42,511 nucleotides of DNA from JAAUTS01 sp034440395. Its GTDB lineage: Bacteria; Verrucomicrobiota; Verrucomicrobiia; Methylacidiphilales; JAAUTS01. The notes under the pieces are model-generated. The model did no database searches and was not told where the DNA came from. It saw only the letters and a list, made by a program, of their open reading frames with translations. Shown here one piece after another: positions 8,403-16,516 of this stretch. Both the position numbers and the translations under genes were made by a program. The stretch is taken from contig JAWXBW010000050.1 in assembly GCA_034440395.1 (NCBI GenBank), forward strand, positions 1 through 42,511, given 5' to 3'. Position 1 is the first letter of the stretch. Every line of letters starts with the position of its first letter.

Positions 8403-9218
8403 ATGGACTTCTGGCACATTGAATTCATGCGGAACACCCTTCTTTCCGCTCTCATCCTCGGCCCTGCGTGCGCCTTGCTTGGCGTCTTTGTCACCCTGCG
8501 TGGTATGGCCTTTTTTAGCGACGCCCTCGCCCACTCAGCTTTAACGGGCGTAGCCATTGGATTTCTTATTGAGGAACTCTGGGGCTGGGGTTTTGATCCC
8601 ATGTTTACGGTCTTAATCTTCAGCATACTGCTCGCTAGTGCCATGGCCTATTTTTTTGAAAAAACGACTCTTCGCCCTGACACCATTATCTCCTTCAGCT
8701 TCACTGGCAGCGTCGCACTTGGCGTTATCATTCTCGGCATGTTAGGTAAATACCGCATGATTGATGGTATCCTCTTTGGCAGCATCTACGCTAACGACAC
8801 CGCTGATCTTTACAAACAACTAGCTCTCTTAATCCTCATCCTAGCCTTTACCCTCTGGAAGCTGCGCCCCTACACCCTAGCTATACTCCAGCCTGACCTC
8901 GCCCGCATCCAAGGCGTCAACACTTCTCACCTCAACTACTTCTTCGCCATCCTCATCGCCATTACCATTACCCTGACCCTGAAAATGGCTGGAGCCCTCC
9001 TCATCAGCGCGCTCATTGTTACCCCTGCCGCCGCCAGTAAAATGATGGCGAAAAACTTCCGCCATCTCCTTCTACTTAGCCCACTCCTAGGCTTTTGTGC
9101 CGCTGGCAGTGGCGTCTTAATTTCCTACCAACTCGACTCTCCCACCGGACCTACCATTGTCCTAACAAATGTGGCCGTCCTCCTTCTGTGCCTAATCGTA
9201 ACCCGTTTCAAAAAATAA
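8403..9218 (+). CDS. znuB: zinc ABC transporter permease ZnuB
   Basis: A 271-aa ABC-3 family permease with about eight hydrophobic segments, forming the inner-membrane channel of the zinc importer. Family features include the N-terminal MRNTLLSALILGPACALLG, an early FFSDALAHSALTGVAIG helix, and the conserved GALLISALIVTPAAAS stretch (about 199-214). The start ATG lies 6 nt after the znuC stop, so translation is probably coupled. It is the last gene of the zinc operon; no convincing hairpin terminator is seen in the 65 nt before bioB. Confidence 0.92.
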   Translation: MDFWHIEFMRNTLLSALILGPACALLGVFVTLRGMAFFSDALAHSALTGVAIGFLIEELWGWGFDPMFTVLIFSILLASAMAYFFEKTTLRPDTIISFSFTGSVALGVIILGMLGKYRMIDGILFGSIYANDTADLYKQLALLILILAFTLWKLRPYTLAILQPDLARIQGVNTSHLNYFFAILIAITITLTLKMAGALLISALIVTPAAASKMMAKNFRHLLLLSPLLGFCAAGSGVLISYQLDSPTGPTIVLTNVAVLLLCLIVTRFKK

Positions 9219-9283
9219 CAGCTCCCACCCTAGCTATTAAAAGCACTTTGCATCTACCCTGCATCTGCTAAGATCTTTTTGTT

Positions 9284-10273
9284 ATGTCTACCCCTTCGCT
9301 TTTAGAGATTGAAGCCATTTATCATCAACCTTTGTTCCAGCTCTTGGATCAAGCGCGCAGCGTTTATTGCGAAAACTGGGACGGTAATGAGATTCAACTT
9401 TGCACCTTGCTGAGCATCAAAACAGGCGGTTGCAGTGAAGATTGCAGCTACTGCGCCCAAAGCTCGCATTACCATACAGGCTTAGAAAAAGAAAATCTTC
9501 TCGGGGTGGACGAGGTCATGCGCCATGCCCATCAAGCCAAGGCCAGCGGCTCCACTCGCTTCTGCATGGGTGCGGCGTGGAAAGGCGTGCGTGAAGGCAC
9601 CGAAAAATTTGAGCAGGTTAAAAACATCATTGGCGAAGTCAGTAAACTCGGCATGGAAGTTTGCGTTACCCTAGGCCAATTAACCGATCAGGCCGCTCTA
9701 GAACTGAAACAGGCCGGAGTTACAGCCTATAATCATAACATCGACACCAGCCCAGAATATTATCCAAACATCGTTAGCACTCACACTTACCAAGACCGCT
9801 TAAACACGATCCAGTCCGTACAAAAAGCGGGCATGGACGTTTGCTGCGGCGGTATCCTAGGCATGGGCGAGAGCGTGGGCGATCGCTTGCGTATGCTAGA
9901 AGTCTTAGCAGGTTTCGACCCTGCCCCCGAGAGCGTTCCGATTAATTGCCTCATGTCCATGCCTGGCACGCCTTTAGAAGAACAAAATCCTGTGGATGTG
10001 TTTGATCTAATCCGCATGATCGCCACGACCCGCGTGCTCCTCCCAAAAACTAAAGTGCGCCTCTCCGCCGGCCGTGCCCATCTCAGTCGTGAAGCCCAAG
10101 CCATGAGCTTCTATGCTGGGGCAAATTCTATTTTCTACGGCGGTAAACTCCTCACCGCCATCAACCCGAAAGAGAACGAAGATCTCGCTCTACTCAAAAC
10201 TCTGGGCCTCAACGTGCAGGAGCCTCGTGCCCTTCAACCCGTAAAGCTAGAGCCAGCGAAAGTCCTAGCTTAA
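9284..10273 (+). CDS. bioB: biotin synthase BioB
   Basis: A 329-aa radical-SAM enzyme that inserts sulfur into dethiobiotin to make biotin. The 4Fe-4S cysteines are in CSEDCSYC (Cys50, Cys54, Cys57). Other BioB landmarks are YNHNIDTSPEYY, CCGGILGMGE, PINCLMSMPGTP and RLSAGR; the second-cluster Arg and Cys positions look intact. Length is typical. No other biotin gene is adjacent. Upstream, TTGCAT (9248) and TGCTAAGAT with a 15-nt spacer place a possible -10 only 9 nt before the ATG. If real, this would give a leaderless message, but the spacing is short and I am not confident in it. Confidence 0.96.
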   Translation: MSTPSLLEIEAIYHQPLFQLLDQARSVYCENWDGNEIQLCTLLSIKTGGCSEDCSYCAQSSHYHTGLEKENLLGVDEVMRHAHQAKASGSTRFCMGAAWKGVREGTEKFEQVKNIIGEVSKLGMEVCVTLGQLTDQAALELKQAGVTAYNHNIDTSPEYYPNIVSTHTYQDRLNTIQSVQKAGMDVCCGGILGMGESVGDRLRMLEVLAGFDPAPESVPINCLMSMPGTPLEEQNPVDVFDLIRMIATTRVLLPKTKVRLSAGRAHLSREAQAMSFYAGANSIFYGGKLLTAINPKENEDLALLKTLGLNVQEPRALQPVKLEPAKVLA

Positions 10274-10420
10274 GCCTAACAGCTATCATCACGTTCTGAC
10301 CGTGCTGCTTTATAATTTATGCACGCGGTATCTGCCATCAGGACTATTGACTCCTTTCGTCTTCCCCGCTTTTTATTCGCTCTCCTTCTAACATCCAGCC
10401 ATCATAACTACGTAAAAAGA

Positions 10421-10440
10421 CTGGCTTACTTTTCAGCCAG
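10421..10440. terminator. possible hairpin terminator after bioB
   Basis: A 6-bp stem CTGGCT / AGCCAG with an 8-nt loop lies in the gap after bioB. On the minus strand it is followed by TCTTTTTA, a U-run; on the plus strand only by an AT-rich stretch. It could stop weak readthrough in either direction. The surrounding stretch 10274-10459 shows no gene. Confidence 0.35.
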
Positions 10441-10459
10441 AGTAATTTAAAATTAATTT

Positions 10460-10675
10460 ATGCTTAATTGGGTAGAGTGTAACGCAGTAAAGAGCCATCC
10501 TGAACGAGTCAGCGGAGCTTAGTTGTTTTGCGGAACGCGTCTCCCTGTCAGCGCCCTCTTTGAAAACCTAGAATCTGGGGCACGTATTGACTATTTTTTG
10601 GAGCGGTTTCCTGGTGTCACTCGACAGCAAACTGAGGCCCTGCTTGAGTATGTCGAGCGCAGCTTAGCTGCATGA
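10460..10675 (+). pseudogene. DUF433 antitoxin, interrupted by an amber codon
   Basis: A 71-codon frame that reads as a complete DUF433 protein apart from one in-frame TAG at codon 21 (10520-10522). Before the stop: HPERVSGA. After it: LFCGTRLPVSALFENLESG and FLERFPGVTRQQTEALLEYV, the usual DUF433 core. The residue at the stop is normally Trp in this motif, so TGG to TAG is the simplest change. DUF433 proteins are antitoxins for DUF5615 PIN-like toxins, and the next gene is one, overlapping by ATGA. A start at the TTG after the stop could still yield a shorter core, but most likely the gene is dead. Confidence 0.75.
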
Positions 10676-10992
10676 AGATTTTATTTGGTCAGGGCATACC
10701 TCCACCTCTACGATTTAGCTTTCCTTTGCACCAAGTAATCACTGCCTACGAATTAGGTTGGGAAAAACTAACCAACGGCGAATTAATTTCCGAAGCCGAG
10801 GAGAACAACTTTGACATGCTCGTTACCACAGATCAAAACCTACGATATCAACAAAATTTAGATTCCAGAAAGGTAGCTATTCTGGTTTTACTTACAACAA
10901 GCTGGCCCAGAATCCAAAAGGCGTTACCTTAGATTATTTCGGAAGCAGACAAGATTTCTTTCGGCTCATACGCAGAACCGCAGATTCCCTAA
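10672..10992 (+). pseudogene. DUF5615 PIN-like toxin, decayed
   Basis: Partner of the DUF433 gene, sharing the ATGA overlap. It reads MKILFGQGIPPPLR to SWPRIQKALP and then meets TAG at 10930-10932. Reading through gives a further 19 residues with a natural TAA end at 10990-10992, restoring the usual family length of about 106 aa. The expected N-terminal active-site Asp (LFDQG in relatives) is Gly here, while the TTDQNLRYQQN motif with its Asp is kept. The toxin has therefore probably lost activity both by substitution and by truncation. The family assignment is from recognised motifs. Confidence 0.72.
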
Positions 10993-11108
10993 AATTTGCC
11001 TTTCGCTTTCGGATTAGAGGTCATTCTTTATTTGGTCACGCAGGATTTTTTGCCCTCCCTCCCGATTCATCTTGCAGAGCCTCAGAAAGCGTGTTGGCTA
11101 GAAGGCTT

Positions 11109-11213
11109 ATGGGAACATCTAATTCTACCAAGGCTCGAGTCAACAAAAAGAAACGTCAACGTCGTAGTGCTAAAAACGATCGTATCATCGCCGCTAAAGC
11201 AGCGAAGAAATAA
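11109..11213 (+). CDS. 34-aa Lys/Arg-rich small protein
   Basis: A short ORF starting ATG at 11109 with AGAAGG about 5 nt upstream and ending TAA. The peptide begins MGTSNSTKARVNKKKRQRR and ends AAKAAKK; nearly half its residues are Lys or Arg, with no acidic run, giving a strongly positive charge. It is followed 17 nt later by a strong intrinsic terminator, the pattern of a genuine single-gene transcript. A nucleic-acid or ribosome-associated role is plausible from composition only; I do not recognise a named family. The gap between the DUF5615 remnant and this ORF (10993-11108) shows no other gene. Confidence 0.6.
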   Translation: MGTSNSTKARVNKKKRQRRSAKNDRIIAAKAAKK

Positions 11214-11230
11214 GCGACCTAACGACAACC

Positions 11231-11270
11231 ACCTTAAAAAGGAGAGCAATCTCTTTTTTAAGGTTTTTTG
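11231..11270 (+). terminator. strong Rho-independent terminator
   Basis: A 15-bp stem (ACCTTAAAAAGGAGA paired with TCTCTTTTTTAAGGT, one G-T pair) with a GCAA tetraloop, followed by TTTTT. It sits 17 nt after the 34-aa basic ORF on the plus strand and faces the convergent membrane-protein gene. Confidence 0.9.
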
Positions 11271-11349
11271 TTTTAAATCTCTAGAAGCCCAACCTAAAAC
11301 GGTTCCCTTGAGCACCTATGCTGATTCGTGCGCCAACGGCATCAGCGGA

Positions 11350-12315
11350 TCACTCTTTTTCTACCGGCTTCCTGCTAGCTCCTGCTCGTAAATATATCAG
11401 GCCTCCCAACATTCCCCACGTCAGCGTTACTGCATAGAACACTAGGGAAAGGGCAATGGATGTTTCCTTCGTAATCGAAACATAGGTCAGAAAATGTTGA
11501 AACGCTAACTCACGAATTCCCAGTCCGCCAATGGATGGAACAATCAGCGTAACCAGTGCTACCAGCGGCAGCACCGCACTTAAATCCCAAAAATCTAAAT
11601 TCAGACCTAAACCCAGAGCCACGCAAAAACAACTAATGAGCAAAAAGAAATGAGCCGCCACCGAGTAGCCAAGTCCGCCCCAAAAACAGCCGCGGTTGGT
11701 CAAAAAGAAACGATACGCCTCGCCTGCCTCGTCCAGAGCACTTCGCAAGGGTAGCTTATGCCAAAAAGGCACCCAGAGAGAGGGATGTTTCCACACACCT
11801 AAGGCCAAGGCTCCCAGCGTCAGCGTGAAAACAACGAAGTAAAGAATCACCGCCAGCCGTGTAGCGAACTCTTCTGTAAGCGGCCCTATGCGAGTCATGA
11901 TCAGCGTCGTAGAAATCATAAACATGGCAACAAAACCTAGAATGCGCTCCATCACAATAGACATGACGACCGTGGGCTTGATCTGCGGCTTTTCCCGAGC
12001 AATTAAAACTGCCTTGATAAAATCTCCACCCATCGCCCCAGGCATAAACGTATTAGCAAACAGCCCAATCAATGTAAGTTGCGCCGTGCGTAGCCAGCCG
12101 AGATCAGCTCCGCCCTTAACCAACAGCAAGTGCCAGCGTGCTATGCCTAGACTTGTGGTCATCCCATAAGCCAAAAACGCTAGAAGAAGCCACCCCACTT
12201 TAACCTGATGCACCGCAGTCCAGATATGCGTCCAATCCTTAAAAAAGAATAAATAGCCCACACCTAAAGCTGTAATAGCGATACGAAGAATAAAAGACCA
12301 AGAGGGGCGTGACAT
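11350..12315 (-). CDS. lysylphosphatidylglycerol synthase TM/flippase-like protein (UPF0104)
   Basis: A 321-aa polytopic membrane protein with about eight hydrophobic helices. Features of the LPG_synthase_TM / UPF0104 (AglD-type) family include RWHLLLVKGGA, NTFMPGAMGGDFIKA, the VVMSIVMERILG segment and a late VPSIGGLGIRELAF motif. There is no C-terminal soluble aminoacyl-transferase domain, so it is not a full MprF; relatives of this size are thought to move or modify lipids or isoprenoid-linked intermediates. The exact substrate cannot be told. It is transcribed towards the 34-aa ORF and its terminator. Confidence 0.82.
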   Translation of the reverse strand: MSRPSWSFILRIAITALGVGYLFFFKDWTHIWTAVHQVKVGWLLLAFLAYGMTTSLGIARWHLLLVKGGADLGWLRTAQLTLIGLFANTFMPGAMGGDFIKAVLIAREKPQIKPTVVMSIVMERILGFVAMFMISTTLIMTRIGPLTEEFATRLAVILYFVVFTLTLGALALGVWKHPSLWVPFWHKLPLRSALDEAGEAYRFFLTNRGCFWGGLGYSVAAHFFLLISCFCVALGLGLNLDFWDLSAVLPLVALVTLIVPSIGGLGIRELAFQHFLTYVSITKETSIALSLVFYAVTLTWGMLGGLIYLRAGASRKPVEKE

Positions 12316-12317
12316 AA

Positions 12318-12357
12318 CGTTAAGATAAGTAGTCTAACCCAAACACCGTTAAGATAA
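12318..12357. repeat. 11-bp direct repeat upstream of the UPF0104 gene
   Basis: CGTTAAGATAA occurs exactly at 12318-12328 and again at 12347-12357, 29 bp apart, just upstream of the membrane-protein start. The spacing is near three helical turns, which would suit a dimeric regulator, but no known site is recognised. Confidence 0.35.
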
Positions 12358-12421
12358 CAGCTTCGAGTATAAAAAAGGGAGCTAGAGGAAGCCCAGCCAC
12401 AAACAGGAAACCACGTGCAGA

Positions 12422-12685
12422 TTAACGACGACGAGGTTGACCAGGTCGAGGAGGGCCCGTAAAAGGATTCGTATTTACCCGGAAGGTGATGCGGGCTTTC
12501 GTAAGGTCATAAGGACTCATGTCCATTTTAACTTTATCTCCGACGCTAAGACGAATGAAGTTTTTCCGCATTTTACCAGAGATGTGTGCCAACACTTCAT
12601 GGCCATTATTCAGGCCTACCCGGAAAGTGGTTCCCTTCATAACGGCCTTAACCGTTCCCTCTATTTCAATTGTATCTCCAGCCAT
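12422..12685 (-). CDS. infA: translation initiation factor IF-1
   Basis: An 87-aa S1-like OB-fold protein that binds the ribosomal A site during initiation. The core is unmistakable: IEIEGTVKAVMKGTTFRVGL, NGHEVLAHISGKMRKNFIR, GDKVKMDMSPYDLTKARITFR. Typical IF-1 ends soon after this point (about 72 aa). Here an extra tail of about 16 residues follows, NTNPFTGPPRPGQPRRR, rich in Pro, Gly and Arg. The gene stands alone between the membrane protein and the SNF2 gene. Confidence 0.95.
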   Translation of the reverse strand: MAGDTIEIEGTVKAVMKGTTFRVGLNNGHEVLAHISGKMRKNFIRLSVGDKVKMDMSPYDLTKARITFRVNTNPFTGPPRPGQPRRR

Positions 12686-12809
12686 AATTCAAAAGTTGCG
12701 AGTTGAGAAGGTAGTGGGAATGTGGCAGAAGGGGAAGCAAAAAGATTGGGTAATTTTTATTTCTGAGAAAGTCTAACTTTATCAGCCTCCGTAAACGCCT
12801 GAATCCATG

Positions 12810-15800
12810 CTAGTCGTCGTCTGCCAGAAGATATTGGAAATCATCAAGGCTGAAGGCTTTAGCAAAATTTTCTTCTCCTAACACATCTTGAAAAAGTTGA
12901 GCTTTGCTTTGTTGCAGGAGCCGAATTTTTTCTTCAATCGTATTCTTTGCGATCAGTCGGTAAGCGATAACGGTTTTATCTTGGCCAATACGGTGGGTGC
13001 GGTCGATCGCTTGCGCTTCGACGGCGGGGTTCCACCACGGATCAAAGAGCACGACGTAAGAGGCTGCGGTCAGGTTAAGCCCGGCTCCGCCCGCCTTGAG
13101 CGAGATGAGGAAAACAGCAGAGCCTTCATGTTTCTGGAATGAGTTGACAAGGTCGCCGCGATTTTCCGTGCTGCCGTCGAGGTAGAAAGAGGTTAGTTTA
13201 CGCTCGCTGATTTCTTTCTGAAGAATAGAGAGCATGGAAACGAACTGGCTAAAGACCAAAACCTTATGGCCTTCCTCAATCAAAGGCTCAAGAAGATCCA
13301 TCAAGGCGTCTACCTTAGCACTTTGTCCGGGATGCTTACCTGCCTTCTTTATTAAGTCGGGATGGCAACAAGCCTGCCGTAAGCGCAGGAGTGCGCTCAG
13401 GATGTTAAAGCGTGATTTATCCAGATCGCGCTCGGTTTTCATTTTCAATAAAATCTGGCGCGCTTCTTTTAAGTGCGCTTTATAAAGGGTCAGTTGTTCT
13501 CCCTCTAATTCGCAATGAATATCTTCTTCTATCCGCTCGGGTAGATCGCGGGCAACTTGGTTTTTTGTGCGACGCAAGAGGAAGGGTCGGACTCGACGAC
13601 CAAGGGAAGAACGAGCAAAGGAATCTGTCTTATCGTTGTATTGACGTTGGAAGGCCGCACGGTGGGCGAGCGCGCCAGGCATCGCAAAGTGAAGAAGGCT
13701 CCAGAGGTCTAGTAAACGGTTTTCAATCGGAGTGCCCGTGAGCACGAGGCGATGATCTGCGTTCAGGGCGCGGGCGGCCTGAGCGGTTTGAGAGTCGGGA
13801 TTTTTAATAAATTGGCCTTCATCCAGAATCACCGCTTGCCAGGCGACTGAGTTAATTAACGTTTCCAGAGAGCGGAGCTGAGCGTAATTGATGATGATGA
13901 GGCCAGCTTGCGTCAGGTTCATTTTAAGGTTGTCTTGATCCTTCGTGCTGGCTCGGAGGACTTGCAAATTAGGGTAAAAGCGGGCGGACTCCGTTTGCCA
14001 ATTGTCCATAACGGATTTAGGGCAAACGACGAGGGAGGGTTTTACCACACCTTCCTTAGAGTGAAGCCAAGCCAGCCACGTGAGGGTTTGCAGGGTTTTA
14101 CCAAGACCCATGTCATCGGCCAAGACGCCACCAAAATTTGTCTGGGAAAGATAGGCGAGGAAGTGGAAGCCTTCGAGTTGGTAAGGACGTAGCTCGGCAT
14201 GGATGGTGTCGGGCATGTCAGGCTTAGGTAAGTTACGGATCTCCAAAGCTCGGCCTAAAATCTGGGTGCGGAGCTGTTCAGAGCTTTCTTGTATGATGTC
14301 GGTATCGGCTAATTGCAAGGCGTGAAGGCGATGTTTAGCACCCGGATCCGCTAAGGGATCAATGCCGAGCTGTTTAAGTTGTGCTAACGAGGTGCTTTGT
14401 TCGGGCAGGACGAGGCGCTTCCAGTCTCCACTGGAAAGTCGGACAAAACCGCCTTGAGCTTTCAAGAGAAGTTTAAGCTCTTCTTTCGTTAAAGTGGTGT
14501 CTTCCACTTGGAGAGTGGCACTGAGGTCGAACCAATCCATGCCCGTGTTTTGCAGCTCCACGTTCCATGAGGCAAGGCTAGGTGCTTGGAGGATGGAGGC
14601 TAACTCACCCTCTGCCCTTAGGAGCACACCCGAGGGAAGGGAGGCAGCCCATTCTGCAAAACGTTCAGGAAATTTTTTATCAAGATACCCTGTCCAGAGT
14701 GGGTCATCATAATACCATGTCACGCGTAGAGGCTTGACCAGAGCTTCACAGGAATGGAGATGACGATCTTCGATGAGAATGGTCTGCACTTTAGACTTAG
14801 TGCCGCTTTTAGCTTGATGGCTCCAGCCTTTACGTAAGTCAAAATTACTCACGACTTCGTTTGTATTCTTCGGGTTAACACCGAGTGCTTCAATGGTGAA
14901 GCGCTCCGAGGAGATGTTATCCATGGCTGGCAGGACGCGAGCAACAAAAAGTAGTTTAACACGGAGCACTTCCACTTTTTTGGCTAGCTCTTCAGGCAAA
15001 GCACAATCCAGTTTAATTAAAGAGTTTAGATTTTTATTTGTAGAAAGTGCTTCATAAGGAACATTGAGGGGAAGGTTCATGAAGTTCGATCTAATAAGGC
15101 TCGTAGGGCCACGGTAGATGATTTGTTCTGCAACATAATAGCTAGGCTGCTGAAGTTGGCCTGGAAGGTTCCAGACGTCACCCTTTAGGAATTTCTTGTC
15201 ATTAGTTTCTAATGTTACTTCATAATCTTTCTTAGTATCATCAGAGGGTTTGAGCGACCATGTGAGGGGCAAATCAGACCACGTGAGGGGCTTGCCTTGG
15301 CTAGAGACAACGTGGGGGCGGGAGGAGTCATTCTCTAAAAGACGGCGCACTCCTTCGATGGTAGAATCGTTAACAGGAAAATGGTCTAGGCCATAGACCC
15401 CTTGATACCCTTGGTGGATAACTTGCCATGTTAACCAATCACCAGAGGTGGCAGTTTGATGGCCTGTTTTGTCATTAGACAGGAGTTGGCGCAGTTTAGT
15501 TTTAGGAATAGAAACATAACCTTGTTTTTTAGCATCGAACCACTCAGGGATAATGGAAGATTTAAAAAAACGAAGACGTAAGGCATAACTAGCCGCCGCG
15601 TTAGTCTGGCCAAGGGTGTTAGATAAGTCTGTAAAACTGTCTTCCCATTCGGCCACTCGAATGCTGCGCTTAAATTGCTCAATTTTAGGAAGTGTGGCCG
15701 TGCTGTCATTTAAAGGTGCTATCCAGCTTGGATCTTTTTGGCCATGCAGGCGGGCAAACTCTAGGATGAAATGCCAAAATTCCAGAGCGGTAAGAGCTGG

Positions 15801-16379
15801 CTTATCTGCACTACTTGGTTCAGGCAGAAAGGAGTGATAACTTGTATTTATGCTACTCCATTGAGGATAGATAACCCTTAAAGCTTGCCCTGACAGGACA
15901 TAAGGAGCAAGGCGGGTGGCGGTCATCCAAGATCTATATTCCGACTCGATCCGACGGATGCGATCCACGTCCATGGATTTAATCGTCAGCACAAATTTCT
16001 CAGGTAAAAGTTTTAGCAAGCCTCCTTGATTTTGTTTACTACTGGGACTTTGCAAAGTCTTAAGCGCAGTCTTTGCAGGAGCCAGCTCGATTAACTTTAG
16101 CATCAATGCACAGGCATGCTTGCAATCAACACCCACAGGACAATTACAATCACTGTTCCACTCACCATGCTCGTAGCTTAGTGTCGTGGTGTAAAGGTGC
16201 TGACCAGATACCTTGCCTTCATAGCGGGTTCCTGGAGTTAGACATTTAATCGCCATGACTTTACTGATGGCATAATAACGACCACGCATACGTGTCGCTG
16301 AATCTAATCCCTCTAAATACACCTCCGCTGCTACACGATCAAAATTCTGAAAGTCGGAAGGGAAAAGTTTAATAGACAT
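12810..16379 (-). CDS. SWIM zinc-finger SNF2-family helicase/ATPase
   Basis: A 1189-aa protein. An N-terminal SWIM finger has the complete CxC...CxH pattern (Cys78, Cys80, Cys86, His88), followed by a long divergent middle region of about 600 residues. The C-terminal SNF2 engine has motif I DDMGLGKTLQT, motif II LDEGQ (DEGQ rather than the usual DEAH/DEAQ), TGTPIENRLLDLWSLL, VFSQFVSML, the SLKAGGAGLNLTAA stretch and DRTHRIGQ (about 1126-1133). Bacterial SWIM-SNF2 proteins resemble RapA/HepA-type translocases acting on DNA or RNA polymerase; the specific role is unknown. It is one of the few intact genes here that ends in TAG. Confidence 0.9.
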   Translation of the reverse strand: MSIKLFPSDFQNFDRVAAEVYLEGLDSATRMRGRYYAISKVMAIKCLTPGTRYEGKVSGQHLYTTTLSYEHGEWNSDCNCPVGVDCKHACALMLKLIELAPAKTALKTLQSPSSKQNQGGLLKLLPEKFVLTIKSMDVDRIRRIESEYRSWMTATRLAPYVLSGQALRVIYPQWSSINTSYHSFLPEPSSADKPALTALEFWHFILEFARLHGQKDPSWIAPLNDSTATLPKIEQFKRSIRVAEWEDSFTDLSNTLGQTNAAASYALRLRFFKSSIIPEWFDAKKQGYVSIPKTKLRQLLSNDKTGHQTATSGDWLTWQVIHQGYQGVYGLDHFPVNDSTIEGVRRLLENDSSRPHVVSSQGKPLTWSDLPLTWSLKPSDDTKKDYEVTLETNDKKFLKGDVWNLPGQLQQPSYYVAEQIIYRGPTSLIRSNFMNLPLNVPYEALSTNKNLNSLIKLDCALPEELAKKVEVLRVKLLFVARVLPAMDNISSERFTIEALGVNPKNTNEVVSNFDLRKGWSHQAKSGTKSKVQTILIEDRHLHSCEALVKPLRVTWYYDDPLWTGYLDKKFPERFAEWAASLPSGVLLRAEGELASILQAPSLASWNVELQNTGMDWFDLSATLQVEDTTLTKEELKLLLKAQGGFVRLSSGDWKRLVLPEQSTSLAQLKQLGIDPLADPGAKHRLHALQLADTDIIQESSEQLRTQILGRALEIRNLPKPDMPDTIHAELRPYQLEGFHFLAYLSQTNFGGVLADDMGLGKTLQTLTWLAWLHSKEGVVKPSLVVCPKSVMDNWQTESARFYPNLQVLRASTKDQDNLKMNLTQAGLIIINYAQLRSLETLINSVAWQAVILDEGQFIKNPDSQTAQAARALNADHRLVLTGTPIENRLLDLWSLLHFAMPGALAHRAAFQRQYNDKTDSFARSSLGRRVRPFLLRRTKNQVARDLPERIEEDIHCELEGEQLTLYKAHLKEARQILLKMKTERDLDKSRFNILSALLRLRQACCHPDLIKKAGKHPGQSAKVDALMDLLEPLIEEGHKVLVFSQFVSMLSILQKEISERKLTSFYLDGSTENRGDLVNSFQKHEGSAVFLISLKAGGAGLNLTAASYVVLFDPWWNPAVEAQAIDRTHRIGQDKTVIAYRLIAKNTIEEKIRLLQQSKAQLFQDVLGEENFAKAFSLDDFQYLLADDD

Positions 16380-16516
16380 GGTGAACTAAAGTGCGCGTGT
16401 TGTTGGATAGAAATTAAAGTTGAGTGCGGTAACATAGACGAACCAATCTTAAGAGACTATAAAAATAGAGCTCTTTTAGTAAAAAAGATTACGGCTAGGT
16501 AAAAGCCTCACCCATC

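Noticed and set aside
10460..10992. Recoding of TAG as an amino acid in this genome
   Set aside because: SNF2 and the phosphohexomutase end naturally at TAG where family proteins end, so TAG acts as a stop; nonsense mutation is the simpler reading.
16380..16516. tRNA or terminator between alaS and the SNF2 gene
   Set aside because: Only a GAGCTC palindrome with imperfect flanks is present; there is no cloverleaf and no stable stem with a U-run in the right direction.
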